NCBI RefSeq assembly: GCF_041956535.1
Contig: NW_027192211.1
Location: forward strand, 433,995-497,994
Direction of reading: 5' to 3'
DNA from: Calcarisporiella thermophila CBS 279.70
Lineage: Eukaryota; Calcarisporiellomycota
Length of the DNA: 64,000 bases
Shown here: in pieces, positions 1-11,359 of the stretch
How the letters are laid out: every line of letters starts with the position of its first letter
Numbering within the stretch: the first letter of the stretch is position 1
Position numbers and translations under genes: made by a program
The notes under the pieces: model-generated
The model's input: the letters and a program-made list of their open reading frames with translations, nothing else
What the model was told of the DNA's origin: nothing
Databases searched by the model: none

Positions 1-835
1 TCTGAAAAGCAAGCGCATACCAAGATAAATGCAGGGTAGTCGGTTCTCTCTAGCGATTTCTTGTGCTCTCAAATGTTTTTTTACGGTGATAGGGTAATAT
101 GTTCCACCCTAGAGAAAGGAGGGGTGAGTAAAAATGTCGATATATTTATAGAAACGCTTGTAGCTCACCTTGACTGTAGGATCATTGGCAACAATCATGC
201 ACTCAACTCTATATCATTATTTTTTTTTGTTTTAACATAGGCAACTCCATAATTTCCAAGTATCAAGACAGTTCGTACCCATTTACACGTCCAATTCCGG
301 ATATAATCCCACCAGCAGGAACAGCCTCTTCATATAGTTCATAACCAGCCAATTGCGAGAGCTCTAAGAAAGGAGACCCATTATCTAATAGTCGCTCAAT
401 TCTAGTTTTTGGACAGAAAGGAGGGGAAGTATTAATTCGCTGCCTATGCCAAGTATGCAATGTACAAAAGTCTACCTATCCCGCGGTAATAATTTCTTGC
501 GCGATAAATGACGCTTTCGCGCGTCCTCTCCTCCGCCCATGCGAATCACCGAGATTTTGGACTCGAGATCAGCAACCAATTCAGCCATTTTCGTCGCGTT
601 TCCCTAAAGACGTAAGGGCACGCACATCATCAATTAGTCCAAAATGGTCTCAGTAGGTGTGTGCAAATATAAAGGGTACCTGAAAATCGGGTGAATTGGT
701 GTCGACATTGTTAGGAAGAATATTCGCCTGGAGTTCGTGCATGATATGGTATCCAGCGCGCGGGAGGACACACGTGACAGAACGCATCATGAAAGGCGTT
801 TGCCTCAACGAAGCTCGAGCAAATCTCGGCAGCAT
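1..835 (-). CDS. MCCC2: Methylcrotonoyl-CoA carboxylase beta subunit, 5' part (runs off window)
   Basis: This is the carboxyltransferase subunit of 3-methylcrotonyl-CoA carboxylase, the mitochondrial enzyme of leucine breakdown. The ATG at 835 opens an Arg-rich, acid-poor leader ([15 protein letters not shown]) that looks like a mitochondrial presequence. At least five exons can be joined. The second, starting near 606, encodes [18 protein letters not shown]. The next gives [20 protein letters not shown] and [14 protein letters not shown], then [13 protein letters not shown], and finally [19 protein letters not shown] and NRLPCIYL, where a donor (GTATGC) sits about 19 bases from the window edge. 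Order and wording match the N-terminal third of family members almost without gaps. The rest of the gene, including the C-terminal carboxyltransferase domain, lies outside the window. Biotin is carried by the alpha subunit, which is not here. The identity is secure. Confidence 0.93.
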
Positions 836-1104
836 GATTTCCTTTGTTTTTTATCGCGTGAATTGCGATGGAAATAAGTTATCTATCGAACTTGACGAAA
901 AAGCGGGGGGATGAGCGTGGGAATAATAGTCATGTTGCGGGCAGGCAAATTCATGTTTAATGACTCGATGATACTAAGACGAAAATTAACTTAAAAATAG
1001 CGTATATTTACAAACAGATTAACTGTTTAATGCATTTCTTTAGTAAAGCTAAAGACGAAAATAAAATAAAATGAAATAGACAGAGCCCAGCTGAGAAATA
1101 TAGC

Positions 1105-3727
1105 TCATCTTGACTTGAAAAACTGCGCGACTTGCTCAATAAGCATCATTTTCTTTGCTACAATCCCAAAAAAACATTTAATATCCTATATTGAATCTGT
1201 AAACCAAGTGTTGTCTGAGATACCTTTTGGCTTTGGCTGTAAGCCAACCGACTCTAACCATTGTTTAATCTGAGGAATGGTCAACTTGAAATGCAAAAGT
1301 CAATAGGCTATCTCAAAATTAATGCTAATACTTTGCCACCTACACTATCGAGCATATTTTCCTCATAGAGTGTACGCATATCCAACTCCCCATTTTGTAC
1401 CCGTGCCTTCTTGGTTGACCTACTGTCGTCTTCCTAAACTCAGAAACAATTCAATCAACTCCAACCTATTCAAAGCCAAACCGGTCCAATCCCAAGTAAT
1501 TCGATACCATTTTTCGCTTTCCTCTGAAAATCTCTTCGTCTTCCACTTTTTGAATGTTTGCCTGTTCTCCAACCAGCTCCTTCAGGCGTAGTATATCCTG
1601 GCCAGCTCGCTTGTGAATTGATTCTGCCTTCGGTAAGGTCTTATCCTCAACGTCTTCCTTCTCAAGAGAAAGTGCAATGTTCTGTAGCGTCAGGTAGTGT
1701 TGCTGCAAACCTAACGACAATTTAAAGTCAACATAAGATTCTTTCGATATGTAAAGTTAGAGTCCAAAGCGTATTTACTGGGGTTTTCATATGCCTCCGG
1801 TTTATATCCTCCTCGGATCACAAGCCGATTAACAATCTGTTTCGCTACATCCGTCATTTCGTCATTAGCAATCGGAAGTTCATTGGCAGGAATTGGACGT
1901 ATATCGTCGAGGTAGGGTAGAAAAATCATATTGAATCCTGGAGGCCTTTCTTGAACCCCCTTATCATTTAGGATTTCAGCCTGTCAAAGCACACGAGAGC
2001 AATGAGACTCTGTGGTGGAGACTTCATGCATGGAAACAAACCTGTGGTATCAGCGCAACAAGTCGAGGTGCAACACATTTCCGCCTTACAAATACACATA
2101 GCGCAAAGCGTTGCATTTTGAGCATCACCTGCCAGAATGCAGAAAAGGCCCGTGTACTCCCGGAATATTCAGAATCATCCGGGTAAATGAAAGATGGATG
2201 CGCTACGTTCATGTCAAACGTTAGCAAGTCAAGAGACTTAAATCCGAGGAGTTTGAGCCCCGGCTCACTAAACGTCTTGATTTTCTCGAGCTCTTCCTTG
2301 GAAAAGACGACCTATATAGTAGGTGGTTTATAAGCAAATTGTCCCATGATCATGTTCTAAAAAGAAATAGATCTACCTTTTCAATTCCGAACGGATAGTA
2401 AAACTTTATATCGTTTGGTAGCACCTTTTCTCCCGTATCCTAGGTAATGTTATTTGAGAGTTAGCGTATTTCCATCAGATACATTAAATAAAAAGCATAC
2501 AGCACAAATCCAGTTTGTCACGGCGCATACTTCTTTGGCCTCTCCGTCCAAATTACTTATTAGTTTATACCGTCCTTTTTTCTGCTCATGTAGTAAGTTA
2601 TACAGTCTCACTCCAATGGTCAGATCAGGAGCAATTTCCCATGGCATGCGGAGTAAAGCGCGCTTTTGTGTCTCACGCCTCCGTACTCTAGAAGGGAGCT
2701 CTTCAAGATTGCCTGAAGTGTCGAGAGCTTGACGCTGGATGGGATCTTCGCCATTTGGTTCCATTTGCTCAAGGATTTCCTATATAAACTAATTAGAAAC
2801 ATGTGCTACAATAAGAAAGGGAGTAGGTGCGTACTTTGTAAAAGGCATCGTAATTGAATTTTTTGTCAGCTTTGTCGATTCCGAACAGTTCAATATATAT
2901 TCCAAGCTCAATCAGATCCTAGAGAAAAAAGAAGTATTAACATTGGTCATTAATGATCTAAACATGAACATATATGCTAACTCTAGCTCTTGTTTTTGCC
3001 GCATTCCTCAAATGTGGGCTCATCGAATGCGGATCGTCCTCATTCGTTATCAGAAAAATACGCCTGGTGCCATTCTTTCGCTTGCATTGAGTGAACATAT
3101 CTATACATGTCCATAGAACTTCGCTCATGGCCAATTCTTCAGAGGATGACCCAAAATATTCTTCAAATTTTGTGCGGTCTAATAGATTCAATCCTAAATT
3201 ATGGCTAGACAAGGGCTATATGATTAAGTTGGAATTACCATATTCAATATTGGAGAGCTCGTTAATGCGGTGAACTCCAGGAATGTCTAGTTCCTGAAGA
3301 ACATGTATATGCCGAAAGTTGCTAGAGTTTTTGGATTTCTCCTACATTCGTAAGGGATTAATCAGCATTGAGCAGGTAACTTTCAAACTAAATGTAATCC
3401 ATACCGTGCCATAAAGTAATACGCCAACATAATCCCCTTCGCTTCCGATTACTTTGTTTTTCATAACGGAAATTGCACTTTTAAGAGCGGTATAAAAGGG
3501 TATTTCAGGTTCGCTATCAGAATGCTTGGTTAACATAGAAGGCGAGCAGTCAATTACAAAAAGAATGGAGTCTTTTTTTTCCCATAATGGCTAAAAAAAG
3601 ACGAAAAAAGATTTGAATGCTGATCGGAATTGCATGAAAAAAAAAATACTCTGACAAAGTGTATTACCACAAGGTCTTCGTTTTCATCCTCTTCTAAATC
3701 ATCAAACGGTGTCAGCTGGCTAGCCAT
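1105..3727 (-). CDS. KU70: Ku70, DNA end-binding subunit of the Ku heterodimer
   Basis: Ku70 binds broken DNA ends with Ku80 in non-homologous end joining and at telomeres, in the nucleus. The ATG at 3727 starts an acidic N-terminus (MASQLTPFDDLEEDE). The von Willebrand-like domain follows: DSILFVIDCSPSML, DYVGVLLYGT, IHVLQELDIPGVHRI, AMSEVLWTCIDMF and RRIFLITNEDDPHS. The Ku core includes RRRETQKRALLRMPWEI, FVRRKCVAPRLVALIPQ and GFNMIFLPYLDDIRPIP. The helical arm includes LPKAESIHKRAGQDI. The last exons encode a SAP domain (LTIPQIKQWLESVGLQP, then KKMMLIEQVAQFFKSR) ending with TGA at 1105-1107. At least nine short introns interrupt it; one near 3195-3240 is about 45 bases. Domain content is complete for the family. 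Exact borders around 1300-1470 and 2230-2450 are uncertain. Confidence 0.9.
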
Positions 3728-4696
3728 TATATATTATTTTAAATTTCACAAATCAACTGAATCTTCAATGTTCTCAAGATTACAGCGTTAAAACGCGTTC
3801 TGGATAATGCAGTCACAACGCGAGATCATTTAATCCATATTAAGAGAGAATTTAGGCAATAGCCAATTTTCGGACCAACTCGGTATTAGGAAGGAAGAAG
3901 AGGGGATTTAGTAGCAAAATTGATTTTTTTTTTTGTTAGGAGGATCTTTATTAAATAGTATCCTTTATTGTTCTTAATAAAGGATATTGATGGATATCAG
4001 AAAACAAGAAATACATGCAAGAATTGGGAGTGTACAGAGAGTGTGTATACCTTTCCTATTTTTTCAAGGAGAAATGTAGAATACGAGAGGGAGAAAGAAA
4101 GAGGATAAAAAAAAAGATAATACGTGTGGTAAGGTATTCGATTTAGCCGTATTGGAGCTAAGTGTTTTGGATGAAGGATATTTCGTCTCCTTGGACTTGT
4201 ATCCATCTTCCCTTACGCCAAAGCTCTTGGAAAATTGATAGAGAAAACTTAGGCACACATTCGAAAATAATAGCTTGTGAATCCATAATTAGTTTCATTA
4301 ACAGAAAGGATTCCTGCAACAATAAAAAGTATGAAATCTAAAGTAGATCTTGACATCAAAATATCATGGATTAAAAGAATAGTTTAATGGCTATTAAGGA
4401 GCATAATACTGTACAGTTTAATATCTTTATTGAAGAGATATGTAGTTAAAGGCCATTAAAATTTCAGCCCACCCCTCATTTAAACGACAATTTAGACACA
4501 AATACTTTTGAGATTAGCTCGTATATCCATATTATTGATCGAATAACAGGTATAGGTAAATATGTTTTACAGTGAATTCTCAATTAGGATGCAGGCCTTA
4601 TACTCTCCTTATTTTACAGTGGTTTTAGTACAATACATGTTCCATTAATTATTGACCCTACCCCAATTTTAGAGGCCTTGTTGACCTTCTCTTCTA
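3728..4696. other. Intergenic, AT-rich, between Ku70 start and receptor stop
   Basis: No convincing coding region. It holds the upstream region of Ku70 on the right of its ATG and the 3' flank of the receptor gene. The only notable structure is an inverted repeat at 3959-3986. Confidence 0.5.
3959..3986. repeat. Short perfect inverted repeat (hairpin)
   Basis: An 11-base arm (TATCCTTTATT) is followed by a 6-base loop (GTTCTT) and the exact reverse complement (AATAAAGGATA). It lies about 230 bases upstream of the Ku70 start codon, in AT-rich sequence. It could be a fortuitous hairpin or a small element remnant. Confidence 0.6.
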
Positions 4697-5839
4697 CTAA
4701 ACTTCTGCGTTCAAAACATTGGAGCTAGTCTCCGGTGCGTCAGTTGAAGAAGTTGAACTACTCCTCAAAGCACTGAAAATCTTGTAGTGTGAGAGAGCCC
4801 GCACGACAGCTGGATTGAGTAGAAACACGATCAAACTTAAGATACCCTGTAGTCCGGATGTGATCGCCTCGACTTGCATGGCTATTAGGCAGGAGGGTGT
4901 GAATCCTTGTTGCAGAATGTAGATCCAGCCATAGCTGATTCCCGCAGGACAACATATCGCGAGAACCACAGGATAGAGTAGGATTCGTAATGTGGAGTAG
5001 GTAAACCGGCGTTCTCTTTTCTGCATTTCCGAGGGCATGGACCCGAGGTTCTCGTGGATAACACGTAGAGATTTAAAAACGCGAAATATGACAGCAAGAA
5101 TGATGATAAATGAATACAAAATAGCGGATATCATCCAGATATCGTAGGCGAGAATTTCAATCAAAAGTCCCGAAGTGGTATCTAAACTATATAAATTATT
5201 TGCTGCATGTATGCGGGCTCTACTTTAGCATTCGTAGTGGCAACTCCAGCACCAGAATAATTCTTACCAATTCTGCATCCCAAATCACATTTCCGACAAT
5301 GGCTACTGGTAGATTTAGTAGTAAACTTGCCAGCATTGTTAAAGGGCAGTACAGCCGCTGAATTGCCTTTATGTTATTGCGTCGACAAAGGAAACCAAGA
5401 TGTAAATCGAGTGCAATTGCAGTGCTAAGAAATGCAAACCACATTGTAAAAAAATAATTCGTAAAGATTAAAAAGCGAGGAGACCAAGGCATTGGTGAGA
5501 TGATGGTGTTCACGATGGAGGGATCGCTACGGACGAGAAAGTTAGACTTCGGAAACAGATAAATAGGCCTCAGTTTCCTGTTCTGAAAAGGTGCGGCAAG
5601 TTAGCTCTTACACGAGAAAATATATCCACGAGCCCTATCCAGAGTGAGAGCTTAAGCGATATTGTGTTCGCGACGGCAGGGTGCTTGCACCGGAGATGTA
5701 TGGCTATTCCCATCATTATAATAGCACATATTATGGATGTAATGTGGAGCCAGTTATAGTGGGCTGGAACTGGTTGAGCGCCATTATGGGTAGACTCAAG
5801 TGCGCTGTTTTGATATTGCACCGAGTTCATATTGTGCAT
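4697..5839 (-). CDS. Seven-transmembrane G protein-coupled receptor-like protein
   Basis: This is a predicted plasma-membrane receptor; the ligand is unknown. Translation of three exons gives seven hydrophobic segments in order: HITSIICAIIMMGIAIHL; SLKLSLWIGLVDIFS; IFTNYFFTMWFAFLSTAIAL; PLTMLASLLLNLPVAIVGNV; MISAILYSFIIILAVIF; ILLYPVVLAICCPAGISYG; and GLQGILSLIVFLLNPAVVRA. The final helix ends with the NPAV pattern typical of fungal receptors of the cAMP-receptor-like/secretin-like superfamily. A basic intracellular loop (MQKRERRFTYSTLRI) precedes helix six, and a Ser/Thr-rich tail follows helix seven. The ATG at 5839 is the first in frame, with a second at 5830. The first intron is ambiguous: 29 or 65 bases both keep the frame, and the longer is more plausible. 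The fold is well supported; the subfamily is not. Confidence 0.75.
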
Positions 5840-6931
5840 GCATACTAGTAACACGAGAGAGCATCATCTAGCTCCGAGGCAAATGGTGGTTGTAAGTGAG
5901 CGCCGAGCCGCTCTGCCAAAAGGTTCCGAAACTAGGCTTGTATGTCTCATATCCAACTTTGGATTTTTCGTTATTAATTCAAAATAGTGCAAAACTTCCC
6001 CTTGCGATGAGAAATATCCTAATCAATATAAGGATGGGCTTCCCTTTTGGGCGCCCTAGGCGAAGGGGTGGGCCGCACATGATTATTGTGTATTGGGGTG
6101 ATGGTGATCTGAACCCTAGATAAAACAATTCGCTGTGTATACTCAGAGGGTCCAACCTGAAGATCATTTCATTATCCAACACATGCAATTTAGGCCTCCG
6201 TGCCACATCCAAACTAATGGTGAGCTAGGTTTCTGGTGGGCAATTTCGCTTAATTTTTTTAGCCCTTTTCCCCAAGGGGGTTGTGGGATTAGATTAAATA
6301 AGCTTAAGAACAAGCAAGGAGACTGGTTAGACGTTGCTCAGACGTGAGAACGCGTAGAGTAAAAATAATACCAATTAGGCTGCATCCGAAATATTTGCCA
6401 TTTTAAGATGCTGCTGGTGAGGGTATAGTAACCTGAGCATCTGTTAAATAAACGGTTGTCCGGATCACAAGTGATATCATTATTTGCCAGCAACGTAAAG
6501 AGCATAGGACAGAATAGCTTCAATCAATTATTTCGTGAGTTCGGCTGAACTTTGATAAAAGACTACTCAGCATTTTTGTGGGAGCTAGCGAGCAGCCTTG
6601 TGGCATTCCAATCTAGATTAAAAATGGGAGTTCTAGCCTGGGAGAATGGGCTTAAGACTTTTTATGATACGAGAGCTAGAGGCTAAAATGATTGTGAAAT
6701 TTAATTTGATGGCGGTAGTACCTGTTTAGATGGTATCCATAAGACTGCACTCCACACATCTAAAAATCAACAGAAATATTGCACATTTCTCTATTGGTGG
6801 TTAGCAGGGTAGCCTCAGTTTAAACATATTTTATAAGCTTTAAAAAGGATCTCATACAAATATAAAAATAACCATCAAATACATTGAGGAAGCGTCAGAC
6901 GCTTTATCTGTTTATTCGTCAGAGATTTATT
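5840..6931. other. Gene-free stretch between receptor and tail-anchored protein
   Basis: I see no gene. Short open frames here lack ATG starts or homology. A locally GC-rich patch near 6040-6080 contains the partial palindrome GGGCGCCCTAGGCG in otherwise AT-rich DNA; I could not tie it to a known element. Confidence 0.4.
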
Positions 6932-7853
6932 TTAAATCTTCCATCCACGGACTTCTGTCCAACGCCATCCGCTCCATCGCAAACTCCCGAATGATACTCC
7001 CACTGCAAGTCCGCCCACGAATATTAAGCAGGCAATCCAGCCTGGAATCGTAATCTCTCTTTGATACCACCACTTGCCTTCATTCTTTTTCTCGTTATGA
7101 TTTTTCTCGGGTTTTGCAGAGCGCTTTGCATCAGTAAAGCGGTGATGTTCGGTTGCTGAGGAGAGAGGCGAGGACTTAGAGGAAACATGCTCTTCGGCAG
7201 AATGCTCCCCGCTATGTGTGGATGCACGGCTTCCGGGTCGTTTCTGTTCATTAAAATCTTTAGGCATTATAAGATTTATTCTTTCGGAGGCTGCAGTTCC
7301 TGGCTGATACATCCTTGGGGAACTTGTTGCAGGCGATAAGATACGTAAACTCTCATCTGTCACCAGTGAGTTATTAAAGGCGGCTCGTCTACCATAAAAC
7401 TTGGCGTTAATCTCAATTTTAATATATGCATCTTCACATATATATTACATCGCATCCTCCAGCCTCTCCTTCTCTGCGTATTTTCTACTTCCTTCCTCTT
7501 CCTCTCCAGTTACCCCCACAGCAGGAGGTGGAAGTCTGCTCTCTAGCTCTCGCTGCCATTCTCCGGCTATAAGAACTCCACTATTAACAAGTTCAGGGGT
7601 TGGGGCATCGGCAGGGGAAACACTGTCCCATGAACCTTAAAATAAACGTAAGTATGAATAAGTGAAGAAGGACATAATAACTAGAATGGGGCGATTAATT
7701 ACTAGACATTCCGGTGGGAGTTTCGGTTCCGCTGATGCGGATAAAACCAAATGGTGGCGTAGAAGGATCTATCTGTTCCGGGTTTTGCGATTGAGACTGT
7801 CTCTGCCTGTCGCTCGACTGCCAGTTAGGACGTGTGGTGTTGAAGGATTCCAT
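6932..7853 (-). CDS. Hypothetical tail-anchored membrane protein
   Basis: I do not recognise the family. Three exons join in frame. The first (MESFNTTRPNWQSSDRQRQ) is Gln/Ser-rich and polar. The second encodes GEWQRELESRLPPP and an acidic EEEEGSRKYAEKERLEDA stretch. The third starts RAAFNNSLVTDESLR, continues through a long Ser/Lys/Glu-rich linker, and ends in one hydrophobic span (IPGWIACLIFVGGLAVGV) with a Trp/Arg-rich tail of about 20 residues. This layout, cytosolic disorder plus a single C-terminal helix, suits a tail-anchored protein of the ER, mitochondria or peroxisome. Both splice junctions (AGT across TCTA|GT and ATA across AT|A) keep the frame. The ATG at 7853 was chosen because upstream in-frame starts are not ATG. 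Protein length is about 245 residues. Confidence 0.6.
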
Positions 7854-8345
7854 GTTGGCCGTATATATAATGGGAACTATTGCTGACAAAAAGAATTTAT
7901 TGATCCAATAGTTAATAACGGCCAAAAATTAAAATTACTGTTATATCTAAATCTAAACGTCAGTGTCCAACCGCAAATAAGATGAACGAATGGTATGAAT
8001 CGGACAAGAGCGAGATGAGAAAAATGAAGTCCTTATATATGATTTTATCGTGTGTATAAGTAGTGTGAACGCGAGTAATGGAATGATTTCACGGCTAAAG
8101 AAAAATTGCCACTTTGCAGAACTCGTGAAAAAATTGGCGAATAGAATTAAATGTCCCCGTACAGTAACTCTCGAGGAAAAAAATGGCGAAAATGTATAAA
8201 GGAATATCAAGTTTTTGTATAAATATAATTGGAGAAGTAAGAGTATCTTACAAATTCTAAAGATAAAAAACCCAATTATCCACACGTGCAATAAAAACCT
8301 TTAAGAAAAATGATAATCAAAGCTGTTAAGTGGAAAACGAGTGAG
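7854..8345. other. Intergenic AT-rich spacer
   Basis: Holds the promoter side of the tail-anchored gene and the 3' flank of the golgin gene. No coding signal seen. Confidence 0.45.
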
Positions 8346-11258
8346 TTATATAGCTTTTGCTTGTAGTCGCTTTACTTCTTCCGGCGAGAATTTCAGAATG
8401 GTGGCCAATACCGGCACGAGCTGTGGTCGCATCGGCTTTACCTCCAAGAATCTTAGAATGACATGGCGTACATATTCCAAGTTGACCTCTTCTTCCTTAG
8501 TGGTCGGCATGTTGGTTAATAAGGGGGTTGCAGGAGGAGTTCCCTGTTTTCCGCTCCCTCCTGGGAGGGGTGGCGACCCGGATGGAGGCTGGGGAGAGGT
8601 GGTTGTAGAGGATACGGGTGTAGATGAGGAAGGACGATCAGTGTTATTCTGTAGTTTTGAAAGTTTTCGCACTTCCTCTTTTAGCGTTTTGTTGACGGAT
8701 CTGAGATGGCCCTCGCGTACTTTAGATTCCTCGAGATCCTTGGAGAGGGAGTCGCATTTTTTGAATGCCTGTTCCGCTTGTTGACGTGCGGCCTCCTATT
8801 GTTTCCATTTGAAAACCAAAATAGTTAGATTGGCAGAGAAGATAAAAAGATTTAGCCAACTACATACCAATTCTTTTTCCATCTCCGTCGACTGGTTAGC
8901 GAGCTGTGTGATTTTCTCCTCCAATGCTTTGACTTTACCTCGCAATACCTCGCCTCCATTCTTCAATTGCTTCACTTCTTCCGCTCGCCCGATAAGGTCA
9001 CTATTAATCTGATTTATTTTCTCGTCTTTCGCCTCCAGCTCCTGTTTTAAGGCCTCTTTTTCTAATGAGAAGCTATCTTTTAAGCTAGCCATTTCTTTTT
9101 CCGCTACTTCCCGTGCCTCCTTTGCTTCCCGTAATTCCTTTCTAACGCGCATCACGGCAAGTTCGTGGCCACGCTCTACTTCAGAGAGTTTCCTCTGTGC
9201 CTCCTCCACTTCTCGTCCTTTTTCCCCAAGCGATTTTCTCAACTCTGCAATCTCCTCTTCAAAAGCTTGCGCACGATCCGTTGCCTCCTTCAACTGATGG
9301 GAAGTCTCGGTGAGGCGATGCTGAAGATTCTCAAGAGCAGACTGTGATGATTCGAACTCAACTTGCTTCACTTGAAGTTGGTCAACAAGACTTTCCTTTT
9401 CCCTTGTCACTTCGGAGTGCGTAGTCTTTAGCTTGGCCAATTCGGCCTGAACTTGGCTAATCTTATGGTTCAGCCGCGAGGTTTCCTGCTTCAATTGCGC
9501 TTCTGAGTTAATCTCATTCTGTTTTAAGGTTTCCTTAGTTCGTGTTAACTCTTCGATAGCCTCTTGCCGATCCTTCTCAAGCTTCAATATTTGCTTCTTG
9601 GTCTTGTTGAGTAGCGCCATAGAACGGTTCACTTTGTCCTCCTCTTCACCGAGCTGTTTACGCAATTGCTCCGTCTCCGAGGTTTTCTCCTCAAATTGAC
9701 GCTTGAGGGTGTCAATGGATTGTTGGAGCTCTGACTCGCGCGCGGTGACTGCGTTTAATAGCGATTGCGTTTCAGAAAGTGATTCGAGTGCGGACGTCTT
9801 AGCACCGTGCAGTTTCGCAAGATCGGACTCGAGAACGTTCCGCGTTTCTTCCGATTTTGCAAAAGCTTGCCCCAGTCTCTCCACCTCCTTGGTTGCATCT
9901 TCGGCTTTCTTCTGAACAACCCCTAGATCCGACTTTGCCGCGTTGAGTTCCTCCGTTAGCTTAGTGACAATAGTTTGCTTCTCCTCCTCGATACTCTTTA
10001 ATCTCTCTTTGGTGTGAGTGAGCTCCGCTTCAAGCTCACTTAATTTTCTATGTCTCTCTTCTTCACTCCCTTCAAATTCTGTCATTTTGGCTTCAAGGGC
10101 CTTGATTTTTTCGGCACTCTCTTCCCGTTCTGTTTCCATCAATTCTCTCAGTTTTCTCGTTTCTCCTTCAGCATGTCTTACGCGCTCCTGTGCTTCCTTT
10201 AATTCTGTTTCAATCCGGTTCTTTTCCTTCAATAGTTCTTCATTTGCAGCGTTCCCTGATTTAGTAGATTCTTCCTCTAACTTCTTATTTATATCCGAAA
10301 TCTCCTCAAGTTTGGCATTCTTTTCCTCCAACTCAGATTTCAGCTTGTCAAGATGACCAAGTGCCTCGTCTTTTTCAGCCTTAAGAGTGTCGCGCTCACC
10401 GCGAAGTACAGTTCGCTCCTCCTCGACTTGTTGAATTTGTTTTTTGAGATTTCCAAGCTGGACCTCAAGCTCAAGTAATTGGTTTTTAGCGTCATCTCGC
10501 TCCTTCTGAAGAGATTTCAGCTCTTCCGAGTCCACACTTGTTTGCTGGATGCGGTTTTTCAGCGATTCCACTTCATTTTTTGCTTCGTCTCTTTCTGCTT
10601 TTATATCTTCAGTTTGCTTTCGGGACTCGTCGAGTTCTTTTCTTAGCTCCTCTTTAGCCTTATTAAGAGAGGAAATCTGGGATTCCAACTCTTGTGCATT
10701 TTTCTGTGCCTGTTCGTGTGCTTCTCTCTCCTTCAAATGAGCTTCTCGCTCAAGCTCAAGTTCTTGGACACGATGCTTAAGCCCCTCTGCGGTGTCAGCT
10801 AGATCTTTCGCGCGACGCTCCATCTTCTTCATAACTTCTTGCATTTCTTTCTTCGCATCATCCTTCTCCTTGATGGCTTGATCACGAACCCTCTGAACCT
10901 CTTCGAGATTCTTAGTCACTCTATCCTTCTCTGCAACCAATCCTTCATATTCCTTGGTGAATTTTCGCTGGCGTTCCTTAGATTCCTCTAGTTCAAGGCG
11001 AAGTTCGTCACGTGCTTCCTGTAATTTGGTGATGAGGACTTGATATTGCTCTACTTGGGCTTTGGCAGCCCCAAGTTCTTCAATCTGCTTATCACGAGGA
11101 GAATCGTTAGTTGTTTGATCGGGAGGGTGCTCATCTGTGGAGTTTGGAGCAGAGGCGGGGGATGAACTTGCAGCTTCTTCTTTAGACTCCTTACTGGCTC
11201 CCTTTTTGCCCGATTTTTTTGTCATCCTTTGCAACACTACGATCGCGTCTAAGGCCAT
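8346..11258 (-). CDS. IMH1: GRIP-domain golgin (Imh1/golgin-245-like)
   Basis: This is a trans-Golgi tethering protein. The first exon encodes about 797 residues of nearly uninterrupted heptad coiled coil, rich in Glu, Lys, Leu and Gln, after a polar N-terminus with KKSGKKGASKESKEE. A 72-base intron (8796-8867) joins MEKEL to EAARQQAEQAFKKCDSL. A Pro/Ser/Thr-rich hinge follows, then a C-terminal GRIP domain: EEEVNLEYVRHVILRFLE, followed by LVPVLATILKFSPEEVKRL. The GRIP Tyr that contacts Arl1-GTP is kept (NLEYV). By family knowledge Arl1 recruits it to the trans-Golgi, where the coil captures vesicles. Total length is about 946 residues, similar to yeast Imh1. The ATG at 11225 (MTKKSGKK) is an alternative start. 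The gene is divergent from UBE2O with about 100 bp between start codons. Confidence 0.9.
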
Positions 11259-11359
11259 ACTTCGAATATATACTTAATGCCTGCGCCACTCATTGCAATA
11301 ACCTCTTACTTTCAAAATCCGTTTTAATTTTTTCTTTTAGTGTCGAGATTTGATAACCA
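11259..11359. promoter_or_regulatory. Compact bidirectional promoter, golgin / UBE2O
   Basis: Only 101 bases separate the two outward-facing start codons, so both genes must share upstream sequence, or the transcription start of one lies within the other. It is AT-rich with a TATATACTTA stretch. No factor site was identified. Confidence 0.5.

Noticed and set aside
5595-5630. A 29-base ultra-short intron in the receptor gene
   Set aside because: It has perfect GTAAG, CTAAC and TTTTCAG signals, but a 65-base alternative ending at CCGAAG also keeps the frame and is of normal length. Without transcripts the tiny intron is not claimed.
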